Shown here: one piece after another, positions 12,634-25,815 of the stretch
Position numbering within the stretch: position 1 is the first letter of the stretch
How the letters are laid out: every line of letters starts with the position of its first letter
Origin: Hyperoplus lanceolatus
Taxonomy: Eukaryota; Chordata; Actinopteri; Uranoscopiformes; Ammodytidae
Direction of reading: 5' to 3'
Length of the DNA stretch: 64,000 bases
NCBI GenBank assembly: GCA_026929865.2
Contig: CM049413.1
Span: 10,610,001-10,674,000 of the forward strand
Made by a program: the position numbers and the translations under genes
The notes under the pieces: generated by a model
What the model was told of the DNA's origin: nothing
The model's database searches: none
The model's input: the letters and a program-made list of their open reading frames with translations, nothing else

Positions 12634-14894
12634 CGATGTGTGAGTGTGTGTCTGTGTGTTAGAAAAAGGCATTACTGGTGATAAAGGGGTTTAAATGTGT
12701 AAATGAGTCTGAACTCAGATAGGTAGATAAGTGTATGTTCAAAATGTACACTTTAATACATAGACTTGTACTATTGTGCGTTAGGGAGCCACTGTAGTGG
12801 AAAGAAATGCTACGCAGACTATAACAGATCATTTCTGACCAAATTGATTAGAAAAACAGCTTTATTTATACATTTACAAATATTTTTTTTTGAATAAATG
12901 AAATGTTCTTATAATGCACATTCAAATAGACTTTTGTTTCCCTTTTTCCGTCCCTGTCTCTCTACATAGCTCTCACCCATTCAGCCCCCTGAGCAGAAAC
13001 AGGCATATGTATTGAGTGTCCTGTGGCCACATTGACAGGCAGTATTAAAAGCCAGTAGGTGGTCTTTCACTGTCACCAGGCAGAAGCCCCTCGTCACAGC
13101 ACATTAATTACACACTCTCACCAGCTCAAACAAGCCTCGCCCGTTCATGCAAAGGAGATGGATAAAAGACAGGAGTGAAGTGTTTTTGACTGTTGTTTTA
13201 AAACCTTTAATTTATGCCTGCTCATGTCCTTACGTTTTTATTTATTATTATTTATTATTAATTATTATTATATATTTATTGCTTTTTTTGTCCATGAACA
13301 TACAGCGATAAGTAAGCAGTCACAATTCTTTTTCAAATGTGAAAACGAGTCAAATCAACTTCGGTTAACCTTTGTGATGGTTCTGGAGTGGGCTTGAGAG
13401 GAGGAACAATCTGGTTGGATAGGCAATTTTACTACTTCTACTTCTATAAATACTGGTTCTGTGGCTGCTATGAGCGAGATAAAATGTCAGTGACTTTTTT
13501 TCTGTCAATTCATCAATGATGTCGCTCCGTACTCCATGTGCACTTGTGCATGTAAAGATGTTGTGTGTGTGTACCTACATATGCAAGTACAGGTTTATTG
13601 TGTGTGTGTGTGTGTGTTTGTGTTTACGCATCAGTATGTATATTGATGCGCAGGTGGTTGCATGCAGGTGTGCACACATGCATTTGTGTCTGCACGGATA
13701 GCCACGGGATCCAAGAACCGTCGCCTTTTTCTTCCTCTGACCTGACCCGGCCGTGAACTCTGTTGCCCTCTCGATCCATACGTATCGTTTACCCGATGCC
13801 CTCCCTGTCGTCTCGCCTAATGCACGGAGGCGTGAAACACCTCGTAATGCTCAATCACAGCGGGGCACGGCATGCTAGGAGCCATCCAGAGTGACAAGGG
13901 TCGGGGAGGGGAGAAATACTACAGCGCCCTTAGGGAGAGGAGTGGAGGGAGGTGGAGGAGGAGGGAGAGGGGTTAGAGGCTCAAAGGCATGGGCAGAGGG
14001 GGAAAGGGGTATTGAGGTACAAGACGGGGGTTAAGTTGATCTGTGTCCAGAGCATCATGATGCAGCTTCATTTGAAAGAGCTGTTTGCTTCTGTCAAAGG
14101 GTTATCAGATGGCCGCTCGCCAAAGTTGCGGAACAGCTCCAAAGATCTATCTCCTCCTTCACTTTTTGTCAACAAACTTCAATTATTATTATTTCATAAG
14201 AACTGCTGTTTTTCTGACACTTTTGACAAACATCGTATAAACTTTGCCAGCAGGGTCTTTCCGGTCCCCTTCCACTTGAACCCCTTTCACACTGGCCAAA
14301 AAAACCTTCCTTAACCTTTTAACATCCGGCTTTTGTCTGAAGTGTGAATGTGGGCAGTCGGCATTCACTCCCGAGTCCAATGACTCTGCAGTAGACGCGT
14401 GTATTTATCTTATCGGCTCTGCCTCCGATGGGCATTGATGTGCACATCCAACCCGCATAAACACACTAATTTGCGTGATAACATGTGTACCAATGTCTGC
14501 ACGTCATACTGTAGAATTGAGCCCGCAACGGCGGTACTAACAATCACCCTAGATCAAACATATTGGTTGTCTGTTTGGGTGCAACAGGGATTTTGTTCTT
14601 CATAGTAGACACGTTTGAAAGAGGGACGAAACTACAGGATATGGTAAAGTGACGTTGACCACCGTCTCACTGTCTTCCATGCTGCTTTCTGATTTACTAC
14701 ACTGTTTCCAGGCCTGTTCCACATCACTCACGTCATTACATCAAACATGATGAACTGTACCGTATGATGGCGACAAAACCCGGGTCTGCCTGCAGTGTGT
14801 GAAAGTGGGCAATTGCATAATTTAAGCGGGTTTACCCGCAGAAAAAAAAAAAACACGTTGACATGCCAATTTTGTTGGGAAAAGGGTATTATTT
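12633..14894. other. Intergenic DNA, no gene seen
   Basis: Non-coding sequence with an A/T-only (TTATTA)n-like patch at about 13238-13280, a short TG tract at about 13600-13618 and a purine-rich tract at 13905-13980. A candidate regulatory stretch at 12980-13165 is listed separately. Confidence 0.55.
12980..13165. promoter_or_regulatory. Candidate conserved non-coding element
   Basis: Unique non-repetitive stretch with CACATTAATTACACA and CATGCAAAG motifs and no coding potential. Judged by texture only. Confidence 0.25.
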
Positions 14895-15253
14895 GGGGCG
14901 ACCGTGGCTCAGGTGGTTAAGCTGGTTGGCCAATGATCCTAGGGTTGGCGGTTCGATCCCAGCCCGGCCACTTGTGTCATGGTCGTTGTGTCCCTGGGCA
15001 AGACACTTCACCCACCTTGCCTCGTGTGAATGTGTATGACTGCTGTATGTTTGAGGTGGTGGTCGGAGGGGCCGATGGCGCTGAATGGCAGCCTCGCTTC
15101 TGTCAGTCTGCCCCAGGGCAGCTGTGGCTACTATGGTAGTTTACCACCACCGGTATGACTGTGTGTGAATGAATGGAACCTGGAACCCTGTAAGCGCTTT
15201 GAGTCACATAGAAATAAAGCGCTATATAAATCCAATCCATTATTATTATTATC
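14895..15253 (+). mobile_element. tRNA-derived SINE with LINE-like tail
   Basis: The head carries RNA polymerase III promoter boxes: A box TGGCTCAGGTGG at 14905-14916 and B box GGTTCGATCCC at 14950-14960. These are followed by the sequence GGGCAAGACACTTCACCC (14997-15014), which is a hallmark of the conserved central domain of vertebrate V-type SINEs. The 3' part ends in AGCGCTATATAAAT and an (ATT)n run, as in L2-type LINE tails, implying mobilisation by a partner LINE. The copy is about 360 bp and looks near full length. The exact SINE family name needs a library search. Confidence 0.85.
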
Positions 15254-18200
15254 ATATTTTATTTATTTAAAGACTATTGAGGTGTTGTCAATGACGTTTT
15301 TCTCCTTTGTTGTCAGACATCTACTCAAACATTAAATACTGATTTGATAATAGGTGCTACTTGCCAAACAAGATCGGGACCCTGACAGCATAGATGTAAA
15401 GATACAGCTTGATGGCCACTCCTGTAATGCACTAGCACAGCTACACGTCGATACACAAAATCAGTAATCACAGAAGTCAATGGAAACACACACAGCATCT
15501 TAAGATTGTTAAGTGCTTAACCATGACAGTTGGAAACTCAGAAACTCAGAAACGCCCCCCCTTCAATTTTCTCAGTTTTTCAGGGATAGTAAAAGCCAGT
15601 ATATGAGGCCAACCATCTGGATGCTGAAGATGTCTTGGACAGGTTCTCTGCATGGCAGAGAGAAATGCTGGGATTTAAAAGTGAAAAACATTTAAGGAAA
15701 AAGGAGGAGGAAGGGAGGGAGGGAAAAAAAGGATGGAGAGACACAACAGAAGGAAGTCACACTTGTGAAGTTGGAGGTGTGAAATGAAAAATACTTGTTC
15801 ATGTTTAAAGGCAGCTTTTTGACTGCTGTTTTAAAACCCATCAATGTGCTGCTTAACTATCTCTTTATTGTAGCAGAAGATCTTTTTTACACTTTATCAA
15901 CAAACTTGAAAATGAGTCTTGTGAATATGATGAATCAAATGTCATTTTGGAGTCCATTAATATGTTGTGGCCCAATAATTCAATTGTTTAGCTAATGGTA
16001 ATATTGTTTACACACCATTAAACATGAGACACCTTAACCATCATTGAGCGCACATTCTTCTGACTCACTGGCACCTCTTCTATTCTTAAAAACCTGACAA
16101 TAGCTAGCATCTGAAGACTTTTTACACATACGTACATAAGCCTCAGAAAGTGTGAGACACTGATGTTGGCACGGGGATCCATCTGATGCAATGGAGAATA
16201 CAACTGCTCGAAGTCAGCAGAATTTTTTTGTGAAACATGGAATGTAAACAAGAGGAGAGAGATCTGCTTCCATCCTCCTGGCAAAGCCTCCCTTGTCCTT
16301 GCCCATGCCCTGTGGACTGATGCCCAGGACCTGGGCCTCTCTCCCAGGCCAAGCTGCCCAATGGTCCAGTTAATCATATGCAGCGCCGCGAGGAAGCTTA
16401 TGCCGGTCCTATGCCAGTTTGTGACTCCGTAACTGCGGGGTATCTAAGGCCAGAACCGCAGACAGACTGGCTTTGGCATTGGATTTTGTAAGATGAGTGG
16501 ACCCCTCAGAACCTGAGTTAGTCCCCCCTCTCTCCCTATGTTTCTTCCTAGTGTGTCCAGGTCCTGCTGTGGGGCCTATGACCTCGCTGACTGTGTGGAC
16601 AGAGACCCCGCTGACCCACACAAACACTGACATTACTGCCTCGCAACAGGGACACACAAACTCTGAAGGGCAGTGTGAGGGTTTCTGTGTGGGTCATGCA
16701 TGTATAAGCGTGTCACTTCAGAAAGTAAAAAGGTTGCATCAGGATGTCAATATATCCACAAACAGACCGTGCTACGCCTTATTCTTTATAACAGTAATGA
16801 TATCACTCTTTTTTGTCAAGTTATAATATTCAAATATATGCATGACCTATACATGTACAGATTGACATTCATATACATACCCACAGGGTTGGAACAAGGC
16901 AGGCGTACATGAACTTGACCTTGGGCAGAATTTAAACGCTGGTTTTGAGGAAACTGGAGGACATGGAGATTTCAGTAAGGTGGACAACTTCTGTTTGTTT
17001 GTTTTTTCAAACCAAGAAATGTCATGTTTTAAATGGTTCCATGTTTAATTTAGTAGCAATGTAAACACGATACACAATTGAAAAACTGTGTTTGCGGTCC
17101 CATCTATTGTTGATCTATTGTAGTTAAACGTCCTTGCCATTGCCACTCAAACAAGAGTGAAATATTGATCATTATAATTACTGGAAATATTGTCATCCAT
17201 TGAAAACTCTGGTAGCATGGTAAAAAAAGGCAAATTACAGTTTACATTCATCTCTGCAATTAAAGTGGACCTTGATGTCTACAAAGATCTATTTTTGGGC
17301 GCATGCCAAATCAAACAGACAACCCCAGCCCCCACACACAAACACAAACTATTTGTACACAGACTCGCCCATCTACAAGGATCCGTCTTCTAAACAGATT
17401 AGAGACCATGTGTGCCTGAGCGTATGCCGTCACAAAGCACATCGGAGGTGTGAGCCTTTAATGAGACAAATAGAATCATACCTGCCTGCCTATAATAAAC
17501 CCAGATCTACAGTTTAGATTAAGAAGCATTGGAATGTTTGTAATTTATACATCCATACATGATTAGTTTAACCACCAACATGTCAGAAGGACACACAAAC
17601 ACGCACAACATGGTGTAAATGAAAAGGTGTAGTGTAAATCGGTGAACGGATATTAAAGCATGAGTGCATTTCATCTGGGTGTTCACGCGCCGCCACAAAA
17701 AGAACAGCGTGGATTGACAGTGCAGCGGGGCTGGCCTCTGGCCGACTGTGACCTTTGACAAGTCACTGTCATTTCTCACCTCTGCAAGACGAGCTCTGTC
17801 ATACCAACACGCGCAACATCACATGCCTCCTGCCCCCCCCCCCCCCCATCCTACCGTCTCTTCGATTAAAAGCTTAATGGATGTTTTAGTACTCTGCCAC
17901 TTTGATGACAGCATGCTAATCTGCCACTGTTGGATCTCTGAGAATCTGAAGGAAGGGAGGGAGGCAGAGAGGAGGAGGGGGAGGGTATATTTTACAGGTT
18001 AGGAGGGGGGACTGACAATATAATCACAGTGAGACACTGCAGCGTGAGGATTTTTTTTTTCTGTTTTCACACCAAGACCCAAAGGGGTGATCCTGGTCGG
18101 GGCATCTAGCCGGAGAGCCTGGTCTCACCTCGCTGACATGGAAGCCACCCTGGCTGTCACTTTGCATCTCCAACGCCTAGAGAGGGAGACCATGAGCGGA

Positions 18201-19405
18201 CTGACAGGGGCAGCGGAAGGTGAGGAACCCAAAATGCTTGAGACACACTTGGCTCTGAGCCAAACTCTGTCCTTCCTTAGCTTTCTACCGAATACACCCC
18301 ACCCTCCAGCCCCCCCTTCTCTTTCTACTGACACTTCAGAATGTCTATGTGAACTTTTATACTTTATGATTCCTAATCTTTATGATTTCTAACCTTTTGA
18401 TTTTTGGGAATCAAATGTAAAAGGATCTGAAAGACCTATTAGTTTCTTCTCTCCTGATCAGGTTTTTAGACCATATGACAAGTGAGAAAAAGGTTCACTT
18501 CTATTTGAATATGCTTTGCTTTGGAAGGCAAAATCCACCAGGGCTATGTGTAATATATATGACTTCAATGCAAACTTTTTTGTTGTTGATTAAATTGGCT
18601 AAATGAGAAATGTGTTGAATGCATAGAAAATGGCTTTGCATTGAAAGAATATAGGATCCTAATGCCACTGCAGCATGTTCTAGTGTCAAACCCACAACCA
18701 AATCCTTTTATCAGGATTCAAATTGAAACACCAAGCCTTATCAGAAATTCTAAAACTCTAACAAAAGCACAAAGAAAACACTTGTGACTCTGGAGCAACC
18801 CCTTTAGGACTGACAGATGTGAGACCGATGACTAATGCTTTGATACGTGGGGGGGGGGGCAAGGGATTCCACATCTCTTGCAAAACATCCTGAACAGCGT
18901 AGGTGCGTCAAGTTTTGGTTTAGATGTGATTTTTTTTCAGTACTTAAATGATCTGTAGCAGCGAAAATGCCTGCAGAATGGGAAACATGGCCCCATGACC
19001 CTGCGTTCCAAATTGCAAACTTTCTTTTTTCCGATACTACTACATGCAGCTGTCCATAAAAAGTATACAAGTTTGCATACAAATGGGACAAACTACTTTT
19101 TACATCTTGCTTGTATATCATAAGCGGTCCTTCTTTGTTCTGTTACGTTAGCTCAGTCGATGTGATGTAGCTCCCACTGAGCAGAGGCTTGCATGCTGTA
19201 CAATTACGACCTGGTGTAGTAGGACATAAGGGTATTTTTGGCAAACTGCATTTGAGATGCATGTTTTGGGACATCCTAAAACCTTTTTGTAACATATTAT
19301 ATAGCATTGGAGTTTGGGTATTGAAACGTACCCCGTGACATGAACATGTTTGGTTAGGTTTTAAAGCTGATCATCGATGAGCTATAAAATAGTGGATGAA
19401 ATATA
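15254..19405. other. Intergenic DNA, no gene seen
   Basis: Mixed sequence with a purine-rich patch at 15690-15760, a C15 run at 17833-17847 and a G run at about 18849-18858. Open frames of about 100-120 codons at 16018-16377, 16497-16826, 18087-18392 and 18804-19121 overlap or oppose other frames and have no recognisable domain. Confidence 0.55.
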
Positions 19406-20658
19406 GGGGAGAACGGGGGAATCTGAGGCATCGGGTAATGTGAGCCACCCCCTGTATCTAGGCAACGGAAAACATTTGTGGTCATGTGAGATATAAGTTT
19501 TCAAGCCACTCTCATTTCCCCATGGCCCTGAAAGAGAGAACCTCATGGTGCTGTGGTAAGCATGTTTTTTTCACCAAAATAGGTATTTTGCATGTAAAAG
19601 TAAATTTTCTTGCAGTCAACTTAATCAACTGTTGTGCCAAAGCAAATGTATTCACTTAGAAAAACTTCTATCATACGTGTTGATGAACTACCAACATATG
19701 AAACCATGTGATGCTGATAACTGAAGATTAGCCTGAAATGCTAAGAGAGGTAGTTTTTTCTCAAATTGTGGTGGTGGGGGAAAGTGAGCCAAATGCTGTG
19801 GGGGAAAGTGAGCCACTGTCTCACTTTTTCCCACCATAAGGCACAAGTTAAGTTTAGTCTTAAACATATTTTAATGTAATATTACATGACATATGTTTTA
19901 TTTTAATGTCATACACATTGTAGAAAAGCCATCATGCCAAGGAAATACACCAGGAAGACAACTTGGGGCATCCACACGGAGAGAGCACCTTCTCATTTTT
20001 CCCTCTAACCTTCAGGGCTGGAATGTAGAGTAGGCCTAGTTGTAGAGTATGACAGGCTGATGTTATAATCCAGTTGGGTCTTCTCCTGTGTTCTGAGTCC
20101 CAGGCTGTTCTCGCTGGTTCTGATTTTCCTATGCTTTGACCCCCAGACACTAGCTGGCTCTAAGGGTCCTGTGTTCTGACCCCCAGACTGTGTTCTAATC
20201 TAACTGGTTCTATCTTTCATTTGAATCTTATTAAAACCTTTTGAATTATAATATGTTGTATTTGATTTTGTTCAGAGTTACTTTCAAGTGTTTAGAAAAT
20301 TTACTTTCCTTAATTGACCAAACCCCATCATTCTTTTACTAGTCCGACATTAGTTCTGGAATGTGTGGCTAGCGTTCAGGATTCTTAATGTTACAATATG
20401 TGTTGTTATGGTAGTTTCAGAGTGGAAAAAGTAAGTGGATCAGTTTACCCCACAGCTGGGGTAAAGTGAGCCACATGACAACTTTTTTTAAAACAATCAT
20501 ATTTTCACTGCCCTTTGTCTTGAAACAATTCTGCTAATGCCCATTTCTAGGAAACATCCTGAATTAATGATAAATGTGTACATTTGAGTGATAAATCATT
20601 TTAGCTCGCTTAGAGGGGAGCAAATGTAAAAAGTGGCTCAGATTACCCCGTTCTCCCC
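19406..20658. mobile_element. TIR-bounded DNA transposon, non-autonomous, TA target site
   Basis: A 1253-bp block begins GGGGAGAACGGGG at 19406 and ends with the complement CCCCGTTCTCCCC at 20646-20658. The inverted repeats continue inward for about 22 bp with one mismatch. TA dinucleotides flank both sides (19404-19405 and 20659-20660), as in Tc1/mariner-like insertions. The motif GTGAGCCA recurs internally at about 19440, 19796, 19809 and 20467, and its complement lies next to the right terminus. The block is AT-rich and contains no long transposase frame, so it is a non-autonomous derivative. Family unknown to me. Confidence 0.8.
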
Positions 20659-23512
20659 TACTATAGAAATAGAAAAACTTACAAAACATTTGTACCATTT
20701 GCTTTATTTAGGTTGCAACTCACATAAAAACATAGCAAAATAACATAACAAAGTTATAAAATAATGTAATAAATAAATAAATATCGCCTATCAGGTTCAA
20801 GAAAGCAACAGTAAAAAAATACATAAAATAATAAAAATAGATTTGCCTCTAAATGCTTAAGGAGTTTGTCTTTCCTAGATGGATTAATTTCTCCCAAATG
20901 TTTTCTCAAACTCCATATCAACTTTGGGATGCCTAGATTTGTTTTTGTAAGTTAAATCAAACAGTAAAAACAGTAAGAGTGAAGAAGTCTTCTGAAAGGG
21001 TGACTTGTTTTTGCTGCATGTGACACACTCATCTGTGAACAAAATGAGTGGTATGACAAAAAAGAAGTGTGACTGTTGCCTCTTAGGTCTTCACGGCAAG
21101 AGGCCTCATGAGACGTAAACAAGTTGAAATAAAATTAAAAAGTTAACACTCTGATACAGTGTTGCTGCGTCTATCATAGGTCGGTGCTGTTCAGCGATTT
21201 CTCAGGTGAACGAGAATCTGAGACCAAGGCCATTTAATGTGATGTAATCCTTACATGTTCTAAATATAGGTAACCCTTCATTTCCGCAGAACCATTTATT
21301 TTTTCTCGAAATTCCAGTAAAGCATCTTCATCTGTGGTGTTATAGTGAAGGCGGATGGGCAAACTGTAATAGTGACATCATAGTAAGAACAAGAAAACAC
21401 CACTCAGAAAGGATTTTTCCACACGTCACAATGTAAACACAGTCATATGGCATGTTTCTATTGAGGCAGATACATTCAAATGGTTGGGCTGAGTTACGGT
21501 TTACATTTTTTATCTACTGTAGTAAGGAGCATTTTCTTTTTAATTCGGATTCACTGACTGCATCTATGATACCTGAAAACGGACTATATGTTGAGATGAT
21601 ATGGCCGTCTGAGATTGTGTCAACTCATTTGGTGCCTGGTTAAGGTTAAAGGATAAACCACAATCGTGGTTGAAGAAAACTAACATATCAGTAAAACACA
21701 AACAGAGTTCTCCCATGTTAAAAGTCTGACACTATTTTACCCAATAATCGACCCTGACCTTGTCCCCTTGTCACCTTCCCTCCTTTACTCCAATCGGGGT
21801 CATGATCCATATGGTCGTTTTGACTGGAATGTATGAATGTATTTGGTCCAAGAGGTCAGCGCACACATGGGTGGGTGGGTGATTTCTTTGGACAGATGAC
21901 AAATGTTGTTATTTTTGAAAAAAAAGAATTGAATATACCTAATCAACCAATATCCAATGAATCCCCACAAATCTGAAAGACACAGCGCTTCCCTCCATCC
22001 ATACCTATCCATCCACACTTTATCGCATCCATTCATACATCTGCATGCCCTGCCTTCTGATCCCGGCATTCTGCGTTGCACAGCTGAACTTGTGCACCCT
22101 GCCTTCTTGTTGACCTCCCTGGCAGAGTACTGTGAACCCAGCTCCCCCCATCCACTAACCACCTCCCCTCCCCTTGTTCCAGCTCTTTCAGTACAGCAGA
22201 CTGCAGATCCCGCCTGGACGCCCCTTGCCGTCTCACAGAAGTGCGAAAATAAGATGGCATTGGATCTATTAACACATTGGGCTGAGTGTTAGTGAGGGGG
22301 GCCCCAGCCGAGACCACTCTCGACCGCCATTCTGCCCCTGCTCTGGCCGGGGGCATGGTGGAAGGTTGTGGGGGAGGGGGTGGGGGTGTTTACGCAATTA
22401 AAGATTTCTGAGAGGTTAAGGAAGAGGTAGCAATGGAGCCTGAGTGTTCTGTACTGGGCATGCTGACACTTGTCCACTTGACCAATTGCATCTGTTCTTC
22501 AACAGCCCTTGTGTCAATTGATGGATTGATTGGTGCAGTGATCAATAGCTACATGTCAGGACTTGTGTGCTTAGACAAACAAGAATCTCTGCACTCACCG
22601 ACAATCCTGGAAAGTGGGAATCCGGTGTCGGTAGCATAAAAAAACAAAATGTGTGTGAAACTGTGATATATATTTTTTTATAAATAAAATTAAGGTGATA
22701 TAGAGTGTCTTTTGCATGGAGAGGGGGGGTGCGTCAGGGTGCATGTCTTCACACGAGGGTCCCTGTCTTTCACTCATGTGGAAGGTGTGTGTTTGCGAAT
22801 TGCGCATGCACCAAACCGCCCTCAATCAGCCAGCATATTTTCTATTCAGGAAGGTAAAACATAAACTGACGCATAAACTGCCATTTCTCAGATAACCTTG
22901 TTCCAATGTTATGATGACTTTACATGTGCTCGAATCCGCAGGATTTCACTCCTGAACTTGTTGGCACATGGAGATGTAATGTGTGTCTCTCTCTGAGTGT
23001 CTCTACCTCGGCGCGATTGCACGCCCACAGATCTACCAGCTCCGTCACAACAGCAAGAAAATAAATAAATGAAAACCTCACAACTTTTTGTCACACTTCA
23101 ATCACATAACATTAAGCTACCGCATGTTAGAAATGAATAGATGTGGTTGCTGCTATTAGTATTTTCGCGACTTATCTCTTTTAAGCAAACGATGAATGAA
23201 TGCGCTAGCAAACACAATTGGAAGACTAAGAAAACAGAAAACAACGTTTTAATATATGTCCGTCTGAATTTCTTTTCACATTATGTCCCAGACCACTGTG
23301 TAACATTGTCATCTTTTGTGTTTTTCATCCTGGCATTGAGGGCGAATTCCACCATGGCTCCTCTGCAGTACTACAGCATGTAGCCCTCCCTCAGAGAGGG
23401 GCTGGTTACCAAGCAGATTAGAAAAGATATTTACAGGTGTGAAAAGATGCATTCTACTAATACAGTGTGAAATGCTTCTGTTTTAGTGTTTTAGTGTCCA
23501 ATAAGCCTGTTC

Positions 23513-23585
23513 ACAATGGGATGAGAGAGTGGAATATATAGAGAGGGACATAGAGAGAGACATAGAGAGAGAGAGAGAGAGAAAG
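23513..23585. repeat. (GA)n-rich simple repeat
   Basis: Imperfect GAGA/CATAGAGA array, purest at about 23564-23582. Confidence 0.8.
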
Positions 23586-25479
23586 CAAGAGAATCCAAGA
23601 AGCGAGTTGTCTTGTGTGCGTTTTTTTTGGCTCTGTATTTTAAAAGGAGCTGAGGCGTATAGCTGAGCGCAAGTCTTAAGAAAAAGTGATAAAATATACA
23701 GTGCGAAAAGCTTTCAAAGTGTCTGGAAATTAAAGCGCGGTGCAGCAGCAGGGCGGGGGACGTGGGTGGTGGGGGGGTTGTCGGTTGTCGGGAGGAGGTG
23801 GTGGTGGTAGAGCAGTGTTCAAGACGACGGCAATCTGCTTATGTGACTCTTTGAGGAGGAAACGGAGCAGTTGTCCTCAGCGTGCTTAGCATTTTTCCAC
23901 TGCATTCGTGGCATCACCATCAGTTGGATGATAACATTCAGGGTAATGATCATTTCTGAGCAGACTATGGAAGAGTATTAGGGTCATGGGACAGGTCAAA
24001 AATGAGAGGAGCTTTATTTTTTCATGATGCACTTAAAAAAAGAAAAATCAAGAATAAAGTGGTAACACAATGTCAAGAATAAACTCTACAGGTCAAGATG
24101 CGGAACATTTAAAAAAGATGTTGACAGATTTGAACTTCCGGTAACTCGTGAGCATAACTTTATTAAAACACAAATGATGCATCTTTGTTACAAACTCATT
24201 TTATTAGCCAAAATCAGACTTCTCTAAGCTCGACATATAACTGCACTGCACTGTTCAAGAGGGGAACTATAGAATATATTTTGCTTCAGTGTTCAGCGCG
24301 CTTATTAGACGGTCCTTGCCCTCAATAGCAAAGATGCATTGTTAGTGTTCAAATAGCATCTGATTTATGATGCCGGAAGTACTAATCCGTCAATACCTTT
24401 CCTACTCTACCGCAGTCTTGAACTGTCGAGTTCATTCCGGACATTTTATTTCCACTTTATTCTCAACATTTCGACTTTTTCGAAGTGCATAATGATATGA
24501 TTCGTGGCCCTTATACTCTTCCGTGTGCATCTTACACATTCTGCAACTTTTCTTTTTTCTTTTTTGGTGCAATTCTGAGAGGACATGTCAAGTTTTCCCT
24601 TTTTTTAGTCGCGTGGCATTACCCTAAAAGCTCTTACCTTACGAAGTAAATGGAGCAAAGAGGAGGCTAGTGGAGGGAGCAGCGGGCAACTCAGTCCATC
24701 CAGAAAAAAATAATTAGCAGGAAGGAAGGATAGGAGGCTGATGGAGCTTGGATCTGGGTGGAAGCAAAGGGAGTATGGGGGAGGGAGGGAAGGAGGGAGG
24801 TGTGGGGGGGGGATGAAGGGGGCGCAGGAGTGTTGTGACCACACGCCCTCACCCGTCGAGCGTGGCTTGGAGCCCAGACAAGTCTGCGCTTGGCCCTGCC
24901 CCGCCTCACGCCGGAGAGAGAGGGTCATTCTGTACAGGAGTCAGGAACAGCAGTGCGGGGATCAAAAAAATTGTTGCCACGCCAACCCTCCACCTTGTGA
25001 ATAAACAAACAAATGATCCTAGATGAAATAAATGAATGTGACTGAGCAGCATTTGCATCGATGAGGCTCAAAGTAGAGAACTAATAGGTGAAGTTCAGGG
25101 TGAAAGATGATATTCAAGACAACAGAATCATTGCAAATAAGTGTGGGAAAAGACAACGTGTTAATTGTATGATTCAAAATTCAGTTATTTTAAATCATTG
25201 ACACAAAATGCAATATTTGATATAAACTGTGAGAAAAAGGTGAAACACACAAGAAAGTGTGATGTCAAAAGTGGCTGCTTTCAAAGAACAATTTTCAGCA
25301 TCTGTCCAATGTTTTCCTATTTCTAAAAGTCAATAAGAAAAACTTGCTCTGTTCCTACCAAAAAAAACGGTGTGATTTCACCAAAGACCATTGTGCGCTA
25401 AAGCTCGTAGAACCACGGTTTCTTTTGATGCCTCGCTGATAAATAAAACTCTTTTATCCACTTTTCTGCCAGTTGTATT

Positions 25480-25815
25480 AGCAGCTTGTTAGGCCGGCGG
25501 CCTCTTCTTTTTGGCGGCCTCTCCCACCGTTTGGAAAAAATAGCAGTGACACACTGCTCGGCCGGGGTAATGGGGCAGAGGGACTCCCCTAATTAATGGA
25601 GGCAATCTTGCAGCTTTTCATCCAGCCTTAACATTTCTTTTAATGAAAGGATTAGCGCAGTGCATTAATATGTATTTAACCTCCAGCACTAGCTCTGTTT
25701 CAGTAAGTATTAAACAGGCCATTACATGGAGTGGAGGGCTCAATTAAAGCAGACAAAGGCCAGTGCACTGAATGTGGAGTGAGGGGTGGATCCAGAGAGC
25801 TGTTTTCATTTAGCA
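25480..25815. promoter_or_regulatory. Candidate conserved non-coding element
   Basis: About 330 bp of unique, mid-GC sequence in an AT-rich surround. It holds several homeodomain and POU/SOX-like cores (CTAATTAATGGAGG, CATTAATATG, CTCAATTAAAG) and an inverted repeat of GGCGGCCTC-type sequence at 25496-25520. It has the look of a deeply conserved developmental enhancer. Conservation was not tested. Confidence 0.35.

Noticed and set aside
14895..14970. tRNA gene
   Set aside because: A and B boxes are present, but the sequence continues into a SINE body and LINE-like tail, and a clean cloverleaf is not evident; it is the SINE head.
18087..18392. A 101-codon open frame in GC-richer DNA
   Set aside because: No homology I can recognise and an overlapping antisense frame; not supportable as a gene.
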